A stretch of DNA of 64,000 nt from Halosimplex pelagicum. Lineage in GTDB: Archaea; Halobacteriota; Halobacteria; Halobacteriales; Haloarculaceae. Both the position numbers and the translations under genes were made by a program. Positions 1 to 9,217 of the stretch are shown in pieces. Within the stretch, counting starts at the first letter, position 1; each line of letters opens with the position of its first letter. The stretch is taken from the NCBI RefSeq assembly GCF_013415905.1, contig NZ_CP058909.1, positions 2,170,001-2,234,000 of the forward strand. The letters are read 5' to 3'. Under the pieces are notes generated by a model that worked only from the letters and a program-made list of their open reading frames with translations, did no database searches and had not been told where the DNA came from.

Positions 1-17
1 AGCTCTACACAAGAGCG
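1..17. repeat. Right terminal sequence of an IS lying outside the window
   Basis: The first 17 bases of the window recur exactly at 40701-40717, where they close a decayed IS1595-type element. They most likely are the right end of a related element just upstream. The element itself is not visible. Confidence 0.5.
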
Positions 18-54
18 TACTGTTTTAACCAACAATTCTATCGACTGGCGCTTT

Positions 55-400
55 GTGTTGGTTAGCACGAGGACAATTGATGTCCGTTGCACACCGGCTC
101 CACCGGCAAACCTTCCGACGGAGGTAGTCAACACGCTCAATGAGCTTGAACCGGAGCTCCTTCACGACGCTTGCATGTGTGCAGAAGTGTTTGCCGAGCA
201 CAAGGAATGTGGAGGCCTGTCTCGAGGAATCGACAGACTAGGAAAAAGTGGAGGAGCGACCAGACGGCCTCCTGGACGATGTCCCTGCCAAAGCGACGGT
301 CGCGGTCAAAGAGATCAACGATAATAGCTACTACTACTACTGGCAGTGTCGCGAAGGCGACACGGTAACCTCGAAGGGTCCAGTCAACTCTGTCCAGTGA
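55..400 (+). pseudogene. Decayed small conserved haloarchaeal protein
   Basis: Frame 1 from 55 encodes a plausible protein start containing LPTEVVNTLNELEPELL. The match then continues in another frame, containing EERPDGLLDDVPAKATV and ending VTSKGPVNSVQ at 398-400. A TAG lies between the two parts and the frame shifts near 195-205, so the gene is broken. The style (PAPP linker, aromatic YYYYWQ stretch near the C-terminus, about 110 residues) resembles small cytosolic proteins common near haloarchaeal mobile elements. I do not recognise a function. The fragment abuts an IS end on one side and an ISH4-like remnant on the other. Confidence 0.5.
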
Positions 401-409
401 AACACGTTG

Positions 410-902
410 CTGATTTTCAGAATGCGGCATCGAGAGCATGCTGAGTGCTTCACTATTTGGTATTCTGTAGAGTTTGCGGCGGCGCTGAAACTCTATCAGA
501 TCCGGCCATTGCTTGTCTTCCGACACTCATCGGTGGCTCTCGCAGCTGTTGACGTTTCCCTCACCGTCAGCGTATTTACCGTCGCCATGGACGACCTATT
601 CGCGGTTGACTTCATCGTCATCTTCTAGCCGATCGTAGACCCGAAACCCGTTCGTATGGACGGTTATCGACTCCTGTTTTGGGTCGGCTAGAAGTCGGAC
701 GGTCAGTTCAATGACTGGCCTCGCTGGCCGACGTACAGATCATCCGTGCCGCGATCGGCGAGCGTGCAAACCGCCGGTTTGTCGTCGTCGCACTCTTCAG
801 CCTTGCGTAGACGGGCAGCGTGAGCGCGACCAGGAGCTACGCTTGCGCTCTTTGAACCGTACAGAGAGATTCACTCGTCCATTTCAACCGTACCGAACAG
901 TG
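410..902 (-). pseudogene. ISH4-like (IS1595 family) transposase, C-terminal remnant
   Basis: Read on the minus strand from about 902 downward, one frame gives the catalytic and C-terminal part of an IS1595-type DDE transposase. Recognisable blocks in order are VEMDE (first catalytic Asp region), DDDKPAVCTLADRGTDDLYV, ESITVHTNGFRVYD (second Asp region) and VVHGDGKYADGEGNVNSCES (last acidic region), then a basic tail. Stops interrupt it at VEMDE-stop, VNRE-stop and SCESHR-stop, and small indels are present. The N-terminal zinc-ribbon half is missing. The identification rests on remembered family resemblance. A copy with the opposite halves preserved lies near 40081-40498. Confidence 0.6.
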
Positions 903-918
903 TGGCGAATATGGAGCC

Positions 919-928
919 ATATTTATTA
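919..928 (+). promoter_or_regulatory. Possible TATA box upstream of the oxidoreductase
   Basis: ATATTTATTA is an A/T-rich haloarchaeal TATA-like element in a GC-rich context about 100 bases before the chosen start at 1028. The rest of 903-1027 holds no other signal I can support. Confidence 0.25.
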
Positions 929-1027
929 CGAGGGAGGGATGTCCCGATAGCATGGAGATCAGAGTGACTCGCAGAGCCACCCTTCAGTACCGAGGCCAAT
1001 ATGCTGTTGATGGGGAAGCAATTTCAA

Positions 1028-2125
1028 ATGACATATAGGGCAGGAATCATCGGCGCTGGGGGGATCGCTGGTCTTGGAATTTTAGGAATGCATGATGCGG
1101 ATGATATCGGCGAGAAGAAATTCGAAGCCAGTCACGCCGGTGGCTACCACGCCACCGAAGAGATTGAGTTGGTAGCTGTGGCGGATGTCGACGAGGAGAA
1201 GATGGCGCGGTTCGGTAACGCCTGGGACCTTTCCGAAGACCAGCTCTACATTGGTCACGAGGCGATGCTTGAGAACGAAGATCTGGATGTCGTCTCAGTC
1301 TGCACCCCGTCGTTTCTCCACAACCAACACGTTGTCGACGCGGCGCAATCAGCAGCCAGTCCGGATATCATTTGGTGCGAAAAACCGATTGCCTCTAGTG
1401 TGAGCGATGGGGAGGAAATGATTGAAGCCTGTGATGAGACCGACACGGAACTTGTCGTCAACCATTCGTTCAGGTTTACGACGAAGTACCAGCGACTCCG
1501 ACAGCTCGTTCAGGAAGAAGACCTCCTCGGAGAGGTCCATTCCGTAGCCACACAGTATCGGATGGAACTACTACGGAACTCGACACACCTTCTTGACACG
1601 CTCGTGTATCTGTTGGACGCGCGAGCCAGCTCCGTGAGCGGTCACATCACTGGGGAAAATGAGGCGATCGACTCACTTGATGCAACGCAAGGAGTCGACG
1701 ACGCAGCTGGCGGCGGGTTCGTGATCATGGACGACGGTACTTTCACAACTATCGACTGCACGATCCCCCGAAACGATTCCTCGATGACCTTCCAATTCAT
1801 CGGTTCAGAGGGGAAACTCTACCTGAACAACGATGACGGTGAATGGCGATACTGGCGTCTCGAAGATGGCGACCACGTCGAAGCAGACTTGCCAGGAATC
1901 GAGGGCAAATGGACTTGGGAACAGGATTACGAAGGATCGTTTGCGAACGCGGCCTGCCACGTCGAACGGCTGTTGAATGAAAATGTTGAGAATCGTTCGT
2001 CTGGTGAAGAAGCTATTCGATCCTTAGAGATCATCGTTGCCTTCTACCTCTCCGAATATACTGGTGGGCAGATCGACATTCCATTGGAACGCCCACTTCG
2101 TGACGTAGAAATTACTTCTTGGTGA
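1028..2125 (+). CDS. Gfo/Idh/MocA family NAD(P)-dependent oxidoreductase
   Basis: Predicted cytosolic NAD(P)-dependent dehydrogenase of 365 residues, a usual length for the family, which typically oxidises sugars, inositols or sugar acids. The Rossmann fold opens at once with AGIIGAGGIAG. The beta-4 region reads VVSVCTPSFLHNQHV, followed by the hallmark EKP motif (WCEKPIA). NHSFRF and a lysine further on fit the catalytic C-terminal domain. The open frame extends upstream to ATG 1001, but ATG 1028 puts the start directly before the dinucleotide-binding strand and is preferred. No operon partner adjoins it. The ABC transporter and sulfatases elsewhere in the window make a carbohydrate-related substrate plausible, but the substrate cannot be read from sequence. 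Confidence 0.9.
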   Translation: MTYRAGIIGAGGIAGLGILGMHDADDIGEKKFEASHAGGYHATEEIELVAVADVDEEKMARFGNAWDLSEDQLYIGHEAMLENEDLDVVSVCTPSFLHNQHVVDAAQSAASPDIIWCEKPIASSVSDGEEMIEACDETDTELVVNHSFRFTTKYQRLRQLVQEEDLLGEVHSVATQYRMELLRNSTHLLDTLVYLLDARASSVSGHITGENEAIDSLDATQGVDDAAGGGFVIMDDGTFTTIDCTIPRNDSSMTFQFIGSEGKLYLNNDDGEWRYWRLEDGDHVEADLPGIEGKWTWEQDYEGSFANAACHVERLLNENVENRSSGEEAIRSLEIIVAFYLSEYTGGQIDIPLERPLRDVEITSW

Positions 2126-2319
2126 ACGGTCGGGGAGGCATTTTTCGAGTGATGTAGATACCCCGTCACACGAAGGATGGCAGTGTACGCGACTGTTCCC
2201 GAGGAAATGACATACGCCCCGAAGAGACGAAGATCAATTCGGATACGGCCGCTGCATCTATTGGAGATCCAATCTTGAACTCTTTGGCCTGCAGTTTGGA
2301 CTCCATATAATAATTGATG

Positions 2320-2329
2320 TATAAAATTT
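2320..2329 (+). promoter_or_regulatory. Possible TATA box for the CorC-like gene
   Basis: TATAAAATTT lies 43-52 bases before the ATG at 2372, with a second A/T patch (CATATAATAAT) just upstream at 2304-2314. In a GC-rich genome this is a credible archaeal TATA position for a short leader. No other feature is visible in 2126-2371. Confidence 0.4.
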
Positions 2330-2371
2330 GTTACCGGGGGTTACTTTTCTTTTCACGCGATAGGCGGCATT

Positions 2372-3760
2372 ATGTGGCTATCCCTGCTTACAGCAGCATC
2401 TACGTTCAGTCACTTACAGTACTCTGTTCCGATCGTCGGCGTCGAATTGGGGAAGCCATCAGTCACCGCGGTTGGTATCTGCCTAATCCTAATGCTCCTC
2501 GTCGGATCTGGATTCTTTTCGTCATCGGAGATCGCGTTGTTCTCCCTGCCGGCCCATCAGGTAGACGCGATGGTGGATCAAGGCTTGCGCGGTGCGCGAG
2601 CGGTCGAGTCCCTTAAAGAGGATCCTCATCGCCTGCTCGTGACGATTCTTGTCGGGAATAACATGGTCAATATCACCATGTCCTCCGTTTCAACGACTAT
2701 CGTTGGTTTCTACTTCGACCCGGGCACGGCAGTCATCGTCTCGTCGCTCGGCATCACATCGATGGTCCTGGTCTTCGGCGAGAGCGCGCCTAAGTCCTAC
2801 GCCGTCGAGAACACTGAACTACACGCACGGCGTGTCGCACGTGGTCTGAATATTGTCGAGAAAGTGCTCTGGCCGCTCATCACCCTGTTCTACTACCTGA
2901 CGAGCATCGTCAACAAGGTCACCGGTGGTAGCCCGTCTATCGAGTCGACGTACGTCACTCGTGACGAGATCCGGAACATGATCAAGACTGGCGAGCGCGA
3001 GGGGATCCTCGATGAGGCGGAACGACAGATGCTCCAGCGAACGCTGCGATTCACCGACGCTACCGCCAAGGAGGTGATGACTCCACGGCTTGACATGGAG
3101 TCTGTCCCGGAGGACGCAACTGTCGAAGAAGCAATTAAGCAGTGTATCCGGGCAGGCCACGCTCGCCTGCCAGCCTACGGGGGATCGCTAGATAACGTGA
3201 CTGGTGTGTTCGATATCCGTGAGCTGCGGGAATCCGACTACGACGATTTTGCCAACTTGATGGTATCGGACGTGGTCACCCCACCGCTGCACGTCCCTGA
3301 GTCCAAGAACGTCGACGATCTCCTCTCGGAGATGCGCGAGGACCGAATCTACATGGCCATCGTCATCGACGAGTTCGGCGCTACCGAGGGGCTGGTTACG
3401 ATGGAGGACATGACTGAAGAGATCGTTGGCGAGATTCTCGGCGGTGGCGAGGACCATCCGATCGAGTTCCTCGACGAGACAGAGGTGCTGGTGCGCGGTG
3501 AGGTCAACATCGACGAAGTCAACGAAACTCTAGATATTCACCTTCCTGAGGGCGAGGAGTTTGAAACGATCGCGGGCTTCATTTTCAACCGCGCGGGCCG
3601 CCCTGTCGAAGAGGGCGAGGAATTTGACTACGAAGACGTGGTACTGCGGGCCGAACAGGTAAAAGACACACGTATTCAGAAGGCTCGGGTGACCGTCAAT
3701 CTCGATACCGGCGATTCGGTCGAAGAACAGCCACCGGTCAGCGAGGACGACACTGATTGA
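2372..3760 (+). CDS. CNNM/CorC-type transporter-associated membrane protein (DUF21-CBS-CorC_HlyC)
   Basis: 462-residue membrane protein with the canonical order. A DUF21/CNNM transmembrane domain (about residues 30-200) contains GSGFFSSSEIALFSLP and the GESAPKSYA motif. A paired CBS domain follows (about 236-350, from MTPRLDMESVPEDATVEEAI to DEFGATEGLVTMEDMTEEIV). A CorC_HlyC domain closes it (about 365-450, around EFETIAGFIFNRAGR). Such proteins are linked to Mg2+/Co2+ export or metal homeostasis, with CBS domains sensing adenylates. The older name hemolysin-like is misleading. A short hydrophobic lead precedes the first helix. The gene stands alone. Length and motifs are intact. Confidence 0.92.
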   Translation: MWLSLLTAASTFSHLQYSVPIVGVELGKPSVTAVGICLILMLLVGSGFFSSSEIALFSLPAHQVDAMVDQGLRGARAVESLKEDPHRLLVTILVGNNMVNITMSSVSTTIVGFYFDPGTAVIVSSLGITSMVLVFGESAPKSYAVENTELHARRVARGLNIVEKVLWPLITLFYYLTSIVNKVTGGSPSIESTYVTRDEIRNMIKTGEREGILDEAERQMLQRTLRFTDATAKEVMTPRLDMESVPEDATVEEAIKQCIRAGHARLPAYGGSLDNVTGVFDIRELRESDYDDFANLMVSDVVTPPLHVPESKNVDDLLSEMREDRIYMAIVIDEFGATEGLVTMEDMTEEIVGEILGGGEDHPIEFLDETEVLVRGEVNIDEVNETLDIHLPEGEEFETIAGFIFNRAGRPVEEGEEFDYEDVVLRAEQVKDTRIQKARVTVNLDTGDSVEEQPPVSEDDTD

Positions 3761-3976
3761 CTTGCAGTCTTTCAGTAGTTCTATATTATCGATATTATCT
3801 TAGCTGAATACAGGAGCTAAGTCCCCACCCTCAACGAGTACCGCAGTCCGAACCAGCGGACAAGGAACGCAGTAGGGTGGGATACAGCGCTGTCATCATC
3901 TGGTCTTGTACTTCCTGTTGCTGGCCCACAGGCCCACGCAGTCGGAATACATTTCGGTTGGGATAACTGTTACAGC

Positions 3977-4392
3977 ATGAACCCAATGAAGTATGACCTC
4001 GACTCGGGAACGCACTCGACGTACTCCCTGCACTACCACCTGATACTCACCACGAAGTATCGGCGCGGAGTGCTAACCGAGGAGCGAACCCAATTCATCG
4101 CGGGGTCATCAGCGGGTTCACGGACAACTACGGCGTCGAACTGACGAACCTCGACGGAGAGGATGACCACGTTCATATTCTATTCCGAGCGAAACCCACC
4201 ACGGACCTCGTGAAGTTCATCAACACGGTCAAAGGTGCGACTGCTCGCCGTGTCCGTAACGAGTACGAGGATGAACTGAAGACCGAACTGTGGGGCGACT
4301 CGTTCTGGAACGACTCGTATTGCCTCATCTCGACGGGGCAGGTGTCGCTGGATGTGCTGAAACAGTACGTCGAAGACCAGCGGGAGAGCTGA
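3977..4392 (+). pseudogene. tnpA: IS200-type Y1 transposase TnpA, frameshifted
   Basis: HUH single-strand transposase that cuts and rejoins IS ends through a catalytic tyrosine. The N-terminal part from ATG 3977 contains [16 protein letters not shown]. The reading frame then changes near 4100-4105, with about ten bases apparently lost, and resumes as [16 protein letters not shown]. The His-hydrophobic-His motif is HVH in GEDDHVHILF, and the catalytic Tyr lies in LKQYVEDQ near the end. Its stop overlaps the tnpB start by one base (TGATG). Confidence 0.85.
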
Positions 4393-5638
4393 TGTACCAC
4401 GCCTACAAGTACCGACTCAAGCCGTCCGACGCCCACCGTGAGGAGTTGGACCGCCACCGCGATATTTGTCGACAACTGTACAACCACACGCTCTACCGAC
4501 TCAACGAGTACCAAGACGCCATGGCGAACTGCCCTCGATGACCACGCTTCGGTCGGAGCTACCCGATCTCAAACAGTGGTGGGACGACCTCTCGGACGTG
4601 TACTCGAAGGTGCTCCAAACCGTCGTAGAACGGCTGTTCGACAACCTCAAAACCCTCTCCAAACTCAAGGAGAACGGCTACGGCGTCGGTCAACTCAAGT
4701 GGAAGCCACCACGGGAGTTCCGCAGTTTCACGTACAACCAGTCTGGCTTCAAGCTCGACAAGAAGGGCGGACAGGCTGTGCTGTCACTCTCGAAACTCGG
4801 AGACATACCGATTCGGCTTCACCGCGCCATCCCCGAAGACGCGACACTCAAACAGGTCACGGTCAAGAAGGAACCGACGGGCGAGTGGTTCGCCACCTTC
4901 GGCGTCGAAATGGACCGCGAACCGCCCGAACCGCCCGAGAACCCCGAGCGGTGCGTCGGTATCGACGTGGGGATTCTCACGTACGCCCACGACACCGACG
5001 GGACCGCCGTGGGGTCGCTCAACCTCTCCGTCGAACGGGAGCGATTGGAACGCGAACAGCGGTCCCTCTCACGGAAGGAACACGGGTCGAACAACTGGGA
5101 GAAGCAACGCCGACGAGTCGCGAAGTGTCACGCCGATCTTCGACGGAAGCGCCGCGACTTCCTCCCCAAGCTCTCGGCGTACTACGCTCGGGAGTACGAC
5201 CTCGTGGCGGTTGAAGACCTGAACGTGAAGGGGATGATGGAGTCGCCGTCGAACAGCCGCAACACGGCGTCGTCGGCATGGCGAACGTTCCTCTCGTTGC
5301 TCGAATACAAATGCGACCGCGAAGGGACGCACTTCGTCGCGGTGAACCCGAGAGGGACGACCAAAGAGTGTGCGTCATGCGGCGTCGAGACGGCGAAACC
5401 GCTGTGGGTCCGTGAACATTCCTGTCCCGCCTGCGGGTTTGAGGCGGACAGGGACGCGAACGCAGCATGGAACGTTCTTTCTCGCGGTCTACAAGATGTA
5501 GGAGTGGGACACTCCGAACGAACGCCTGTGGAGACTGCGCTCCCTACGGGAACCGATTCGGTTCCTGCAAAGCGCGTCATGGAAGCAGGAAGCCTCGCCC
5601 TCAAGCAGCGTCCGAAGGGCGTGAGTAGGGCGGGGTAG
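4392..5638 (+). pseudogene. tnpB: TnpB (IS605 OrfB) RNA-guided endonuclease, frameshifted near the start
   Basis: The start MYHAYKYRLKPSDAHREELD lies in one frame and runs to about 4540. The remainder, from MTTLRSELPDLKQWW on, lies in another, so one early indel near 4525-4540 breaks the gene. Downstream everything needed for a RuvC nuclease is present: Asp in VGIDVGIL, Glu in VAVEDLNVKGM, Asp in DRDANAAWN, and a zinc ribbon CASCG/CPACG between the last two. TnpB proteins of this family are guided by an RNA from the element's right end. Copy 2 lost two bases at a nearby position, so the two copies are inactivated independently. Confidence 0.88.
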
Positions 5639-5753
5639 TTCACAGTTCCTGCAATTGGAGGGCACCGGCCAGGAATGGAACGTTCTTATTGAGCGTTGAA
5701 TACAACTGTAGTAGCCGTTAGAACTTTCCGCTCAGTATTTGTTGCTGTGATCC

Positions 5754-6278
5754 ATGGACCATCTTGATGAGATCTCCGTCGAAGAACTCCAAGGTGCCCT
5801 CGATAACGTCGAAGAAAACAAGCCGACACAACGTTTGTTAGCCGCGATCGCGTACAAGAACGGGGTGACGCAGACAGAACTTGCAGAGTGGCACGACACC
5901 GGTCGACGGACGATCTACAGCTGGCTGATGCGACTTGACACGGACGAACCACTTGAGCAAGCCGTCTCTGATGATCGTCGATCCGGAAGAAAACGAAAGC
6001 TTACAGAATCACAGCAAAAACACTTCAGACAAACCGTTCATGAGCCTCCTGAAGAGGCCGGGATCGACGCGCCAGCGTGGACACCGGCGCTCGTTCAGGA
6101 ATTTCTCGAAGACACCTACGGCGTTGAATACTCCTATCCGAGTTGCCGGCGGTTGTTGAAAGAAGCTGGACTGAGTTATCAAAAACCACGCCTCACAGCC
6201 AACCAAGCCGAGCAATCCAACCAAGACAAGCTCCACGATGACCTCAAAATAAGCGAGTACAGATGGACGTCAAAATAG
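5754..6278 (+). CDS. IS630 OrfA, helix-turn-helix half of the transposase (copy 1)
   Basis: 174 residues with the same length and start (MDHLDEISVEELQ) as OrfA of copies 2 and 3. It carries two helix-turn-helix segments: one around GVTQTELAEWHDTGRRTIYS, and a winged-helix-like part ending RRLLKEAGLSYQKPR. It binds the IS ends in the family model. The A-run that allows frameshifting into OrfB in copies 2 and 3 reads AAAATAAGC here, so a fused product should not form. Confidence 0.8.
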   Translation: MDHLDEISVEELQGALDNVEENKPTQRLLAAIAYKNGVTQTELAEWHDTGRRTIYSWLMRLDTDEPLEQAVSDDRRSGRKRKLTESQQKHFRQTVHEPPEEAGIDAPAWTPALVQEFLEDTYGVEYSYPSCRRLLKEAGLSYQKPRLTANQAEQSNQDKLHDDLKISEYRWTSK

Positions 6279-6620
6279 TTTGCATCGGCCAAACGACCAA
6301 ACCCGTCTCGGTCGAGGCGCCTGGTCTCCGAGCGGCATGCGGCCGAGCGTAGAACTTGCTAGCCAATGTGACCGGACATGTCTGATCAGCAGAATCACCG
6401 AATCCGCCACCGCCGTTCACACAAAAAGATTCATTCTAAATCCGTGACAAATATTCGAAGAAGACTTGATCGGCGTACCGGGTGGCTCGCCCTACTTTTT
6501 GGCATCGGTCGTCACGGACCTAGCACCTCGTGGCGGCCTCTTCTTCGTGACGTTACCAGAGGGGAATCGATACCGCTCTCGACCAGCTTATCTCTTCTTG
6601 AGCGAGAAACCATTTCTAAC
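6263..6620 (+). pseudogene. IS630 OrfB, DDE half, decayed (copy 1)
   Basis: It begins MDVKIVCIGQTTKPVSVEAP, matching copy 2, but Asp of the first DDE motif (CIDQ in copy 2) is Gly here. Stops and a deletion follow. The segments FEEDLIGVPGGSPYFLASVV and the end region are still recognisable in shifted frames. It is non-functional. Confidence 0.75.
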
Positions 6621-6629
6621 GACTACTGT

Positions 6630-6912
6630 AATAGTGGCTTATCGCATGATGTCCGGTCCCTCATAGAGGAACACTCGGTTGAGGAAATAGGTATAAACTG
6701 AGATTCCTCATTCGACGGTAATCTGCAGATCCAAGCCCACACGACCACTATATTTCCATCTACAGCTGCTGTGGGATTTAGAGTTCAGAAAATACACAGT
6801 CAAATCAGAATAGATGCATGACCCAATGTCTCCTGCGAATTATAGAGAAGGCATCTTGATTGCCGTATCGTTATGATCGTGTATATTCAATCGATATAGT
6901 CAAGCCGGCTGT
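6630..6912. other. Intergenic stretch without a supported gene
   Basis: This AT-richer stretch lies between two IS630 copies. No reading frame, repeat or RNA was recognised. Confidence 0.5.
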
Positions 6913-6960
6913 CTATAGTAGTCGTTAGAACTTTTGGCTCAGAGTTTGTTGCTGTATGCA

Positions 6961-7485
6961 ATGGACCATCTCGACGAGATCTCCATCGAAGAACTTCAAG
7001 ACGCCCTCGACAACGTCGAAGAAAACAAGCCGACACAACGGTTGTTAGCTGCGATCGCGTACAAAAACGGCGTAACGCAATCCGAACTTGCAGAGTGGCA
7101 CGACACCGGGCGAAGAACGATCTACAGCTGGCTGATGCGATTTGATACGGACGAATCGCTTGAGCAAGCCGTGTCTGATGCTCATCGATCCGGGAGAAAA
7201 CGAAAGCTTTCAGAATCACAGCAAGAAGAATTCGAGCAATCCGTTCACGAACCGCCCAAAGAGGTCGGGATCGACGCGCCGGCGTGGACGCCGGCGCTCG
7301 TCCAAGAGTTTCTCGAAGAATCCTACGGTGTCGAGTACTCCTATCCGAGCTGCCGGCGGCTGTTGAAAGAAGCTGGACTCAGTTATCAAAAACCTCGCCG
7401 TACAGCCGCCGAATCCGAAGAGTCCGACAAAGAGGAGTTCCACGACGAGATCAAAAAAAGCGAGCGGAGATGGACGCCAAAGTAG
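6961..7485 (+). CDS. IS630 OrfA, DNA-binding half of the transposase (copy 2)
   Basis: 174 residues. ATG 6961 is chosen because all three copies align from MDHLDEIS. It has an N-terminal HTH around GVTQSELAEWHDTGRRTIYS and a second wing-like region ending LKEAGLSYQKPRR. In the last codons GAG ATC AAA AAA AGC, a -1 slip on the A-run would move ribosomes into OrfB. That yields an OrfA-OrfB fusion of about 330 residues, the normal IS630 transposase size. The stop at 7483-7485 lies inside OrfB. Confidence 0.88.
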   Translation: MDHLDEISIEELQDALDNVEENKPTQRLLAAIAYKNGVTQSELAEWHDTGRRTIYSWLMRFDTDESLEQAVSDAHRSGRKRKLSESQQEEFEQSVHEPPKEVGIDAPAWTPALVQEFLEESYGVEYSYPSCRRLLKEAGLSYQKPRRTAAESEESDKEEFHDEIKKSERRWTPK

Positions 7486-7961
7486 TCTGCATCGATCAGA
7501 CCAAGAAATCTGTGCAAGTCGAGCCGCGTGCCGCGTGGTTTCCGCGCGGCACGCGGCCGAGCGTCGAACTCTCCGGCCAGCGCGACTGGACGTGTCTGCT
7601 CGGCGCGATCACCGAAGACGGTGACTGCTTTTTCTCACGGTTCACCGAGTACGTTACCGCCGATCACGCGAAACATTTCATTCTCGCGTTATGCGAAGAA
7701 TTCGAAGAAGACTTGATCGTCGTGCTAGACGGAGCGCCGTACTTCCAGGCGTCGGCCGTCACGGACCTGGCGGCCCGTGACGGCCTTGCCTTCGTCACGT
7801 TGCCGGCGTATTCGCCGGAACTCAATCCTGTCGAAGAGTGCTGGCGACAACTCCAAGACGCCCTCAGCAACCGGTTCTTCGACTCACTTGAGCAACTGAC
7901 CACCGCGATCGATACCGCTCTCGACCAACTGTCGCTTCCAAAAGTGAGCAATTACTTCTAA
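7470..7961 (+). CDS. IS630 OrfB, DDE catalytic half of the transposase (copy 2)
   Basis: 163 residues if started at ATG 7470, overlapping the OrfA end by 16 bases in the -1 frame. The catalytic triad is visible: Asp in VCIDQTKKSV, Asp in VLDGAPYFQASAV, and Glu in SPELNPVEECW. It is intact. It is probably made mainly as a frameshift fusion with OrfA; independent initiation is possible. Confidence 0.88.
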   Translation: MDAKVVCIDQTKKSVQVEPRAAWFPRGTRPSVELSGQRDWTCLLGAITEDGDCFFSRFTEYVTADHAKHFILALCEEFEEDLIVVLDGAPYFQASAVTDLAARDGLAFVTLPAYSPELNPVEECWRQLQDALSNRFFDSLEQLTTAIDTALDQLSLPKVSNYF

Positions 7962-7973
7962 CGTCCACTATAG

Positions 7974-8562
7974 CTATAACTCGTAAAGTCACAATGAAAT
8001 GCTTGAATTTTTTCCTCCCACTCTGATCTACTTTATAGCCCTCGCTAGCCGTATCTATAAGATGTTAGACCCAATGGAGTCCGCCGAGCTGATTGAATTA
8101 CACTCCTAATGATGTAATTTGCCGCAGCTGCCAGACCTGTACTAAATACACTTCTCTCACAGTTAGACTTCAATCAACACTTCTGTGATGATTGTTAGAA
8201 CATTCTACGATCTCGGCAGCCTTTCTCTTCAAGCGGAGATTGACCTCTTAAGTATCGTGGAACGCACGTCCCACATGACGGAATTGTAGCGAGAACTTAG
8301 ATTCGGTGTGTTTGGCTCTTCTCGGGTGGTATATTGGAAGCCGACCCAAGAATGACCAAATCAGCCAATTGAGCTTGATATCAGGCGTTTTAGTCTGGTG
8401 GAGTTCTATCCCTCTATTTTCCCACATGGCGGAAAGACAAATTATTGAACATATATATGTACTTTCACTATCGTGAATTATCACTCAAAGCTACGGGGCA
8501 TCTCTGTGTAACCGTGTTGAGTGAAGCATGAAAGGTGAGGTGAAACGGATTTCTTGGTGTTC
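7974..8562. other. Intergenic stretch without a supported gene
   Basis: About 590 bp between IS630 copy 2 and an IS6 remnant. Short frames exist on both strands, but none has convincing composition or recognisable motifs. The patch TATATATG near 8452-8460 is A/T-rich but leads to no gene. Confidence 0.5.
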
Positions 8563-9180
8563 ATGATAGAGATTAGCTGCCCCGCTGATCATAGAGACTT
8601 GATCGATCTTGATTTTGTGGAGTGCAAGCGAACACTCGAGCCGCCGATAGGGATCGGTGTTCAACCGCACGTTGTAAGTTGTCGCTGTCGATACTGTCAA
8701 TTTACTCAACGTCCTGACTGTTGATCCGAGTCACAATGCGATCCACGATTGGGTACAGAGGTTCCATCCGAATTTGGTCGATCACTGAATCAAACCACGC
8801 TTGATGAAACGGTGACTGAGACCAACGATCTGCAATTCTGGCTGTACGCCATCGCGGATCACGAAACCAACGACTTACGTCACGTTGAGCTGTTTTCGAT
8901 GACAACGGCACCTCTCACAATATCTTCTTCCGCAAACTACGGCAGAAATGCGATGTCAAAATTGCCGTCGTTCTCGTCGATGGTGTTTGCCACCTCTGAA
9001 CTGCGCCGCAACGAGCTGGGCTCTGATTTTGGGCGCGTCGCCATGGAGATCGCAACGGCGTCGAACGATCTTTCGAGTGCTGAAGCGTCGAACGTCATCT
9101 TCTTGGAACTGCTTCAGCTATGCTGAACTGGAAACCGCCGAATCATGGCTCTAAACCTTTGCTTGTTGGCACAATGTCAC
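8563..9180 (+). pseudogene. IS6-family-like haloarchaeal transposase, decayed
   Basis: The remnants run in order across several frames: LIDLDFVECKRTLEPPIGIG, then NAIHDWVQRFHPN, then FWLYAIADHETNDLRHVELF (around the first or second catalytic Asp), LRQKCDVKIAVVLVDG, and finally SCFSYAELETAESWL. The order matches the layout of short haloarchaeal IS6-type DDE transposases. At least five stops or shifts break it. It sits immediately left of the IS at 9218-10285. Confidence 0.65.
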
Positions 9181-9217
9181 AAACCAATTGCCACTGCTCA
9201 TTTTTTACCTTGTTACG

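Larger units (their letters stand above)
3804..5643 (+). mobile_element. IS200/IS605-family element, copy 1 (tnpA + tnpB)
   Basis: The left end follows a TTAG at 3800-3803 and shares AGCTGAAT-CAGG-GCTAAG with the left end of copy 2 near 47400. The right end is GTAGTTCAC ending at 5643, shared by copies 2 and 3 (allowing one change). There are no terminal inverted repeats and no target duplication, as expected for HUH single-strand transposition. Repeated short arms near 3830-3880 look like the left-end hairpin. Both genes carry frameshifts, so the copy is probably not autonomous. Confidence 0.75.
5706..6629 (+). mobile_element. IS630-family element, degenerate copy 1
   Basis: The ends GTAGTAGCCGTTAGAAC (left) and TTCTAACGACTAC (right) match the ends of copies 2 and 3. 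The copy is about 924 bp against 1061 bp for the other two, so roughly 140 bp are missing, mostly from the DDE half. It sits 62 bp after the IS200/IS605 element and has diverged much more than copies 2 and 3. Confidence 0.75.
6913..7973 (+). mobile_element. IS630-family element, copy 2 (1061 bp)
   Basis: The left terminus CTATAGTAGTCGTTAGAA pairs with the right terminus TTCTAACGTCCACTATAG, with two mismatches compared with copy 3. TA dinucleotides flank the termini, as IS630/Tc1-type transposition duplicates TA. It carries OrfA and OrfB joined by an A-run suited to -1 frameshifting. The length is identical to copy 3 at 19885-20945. Confidence 0.88.
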
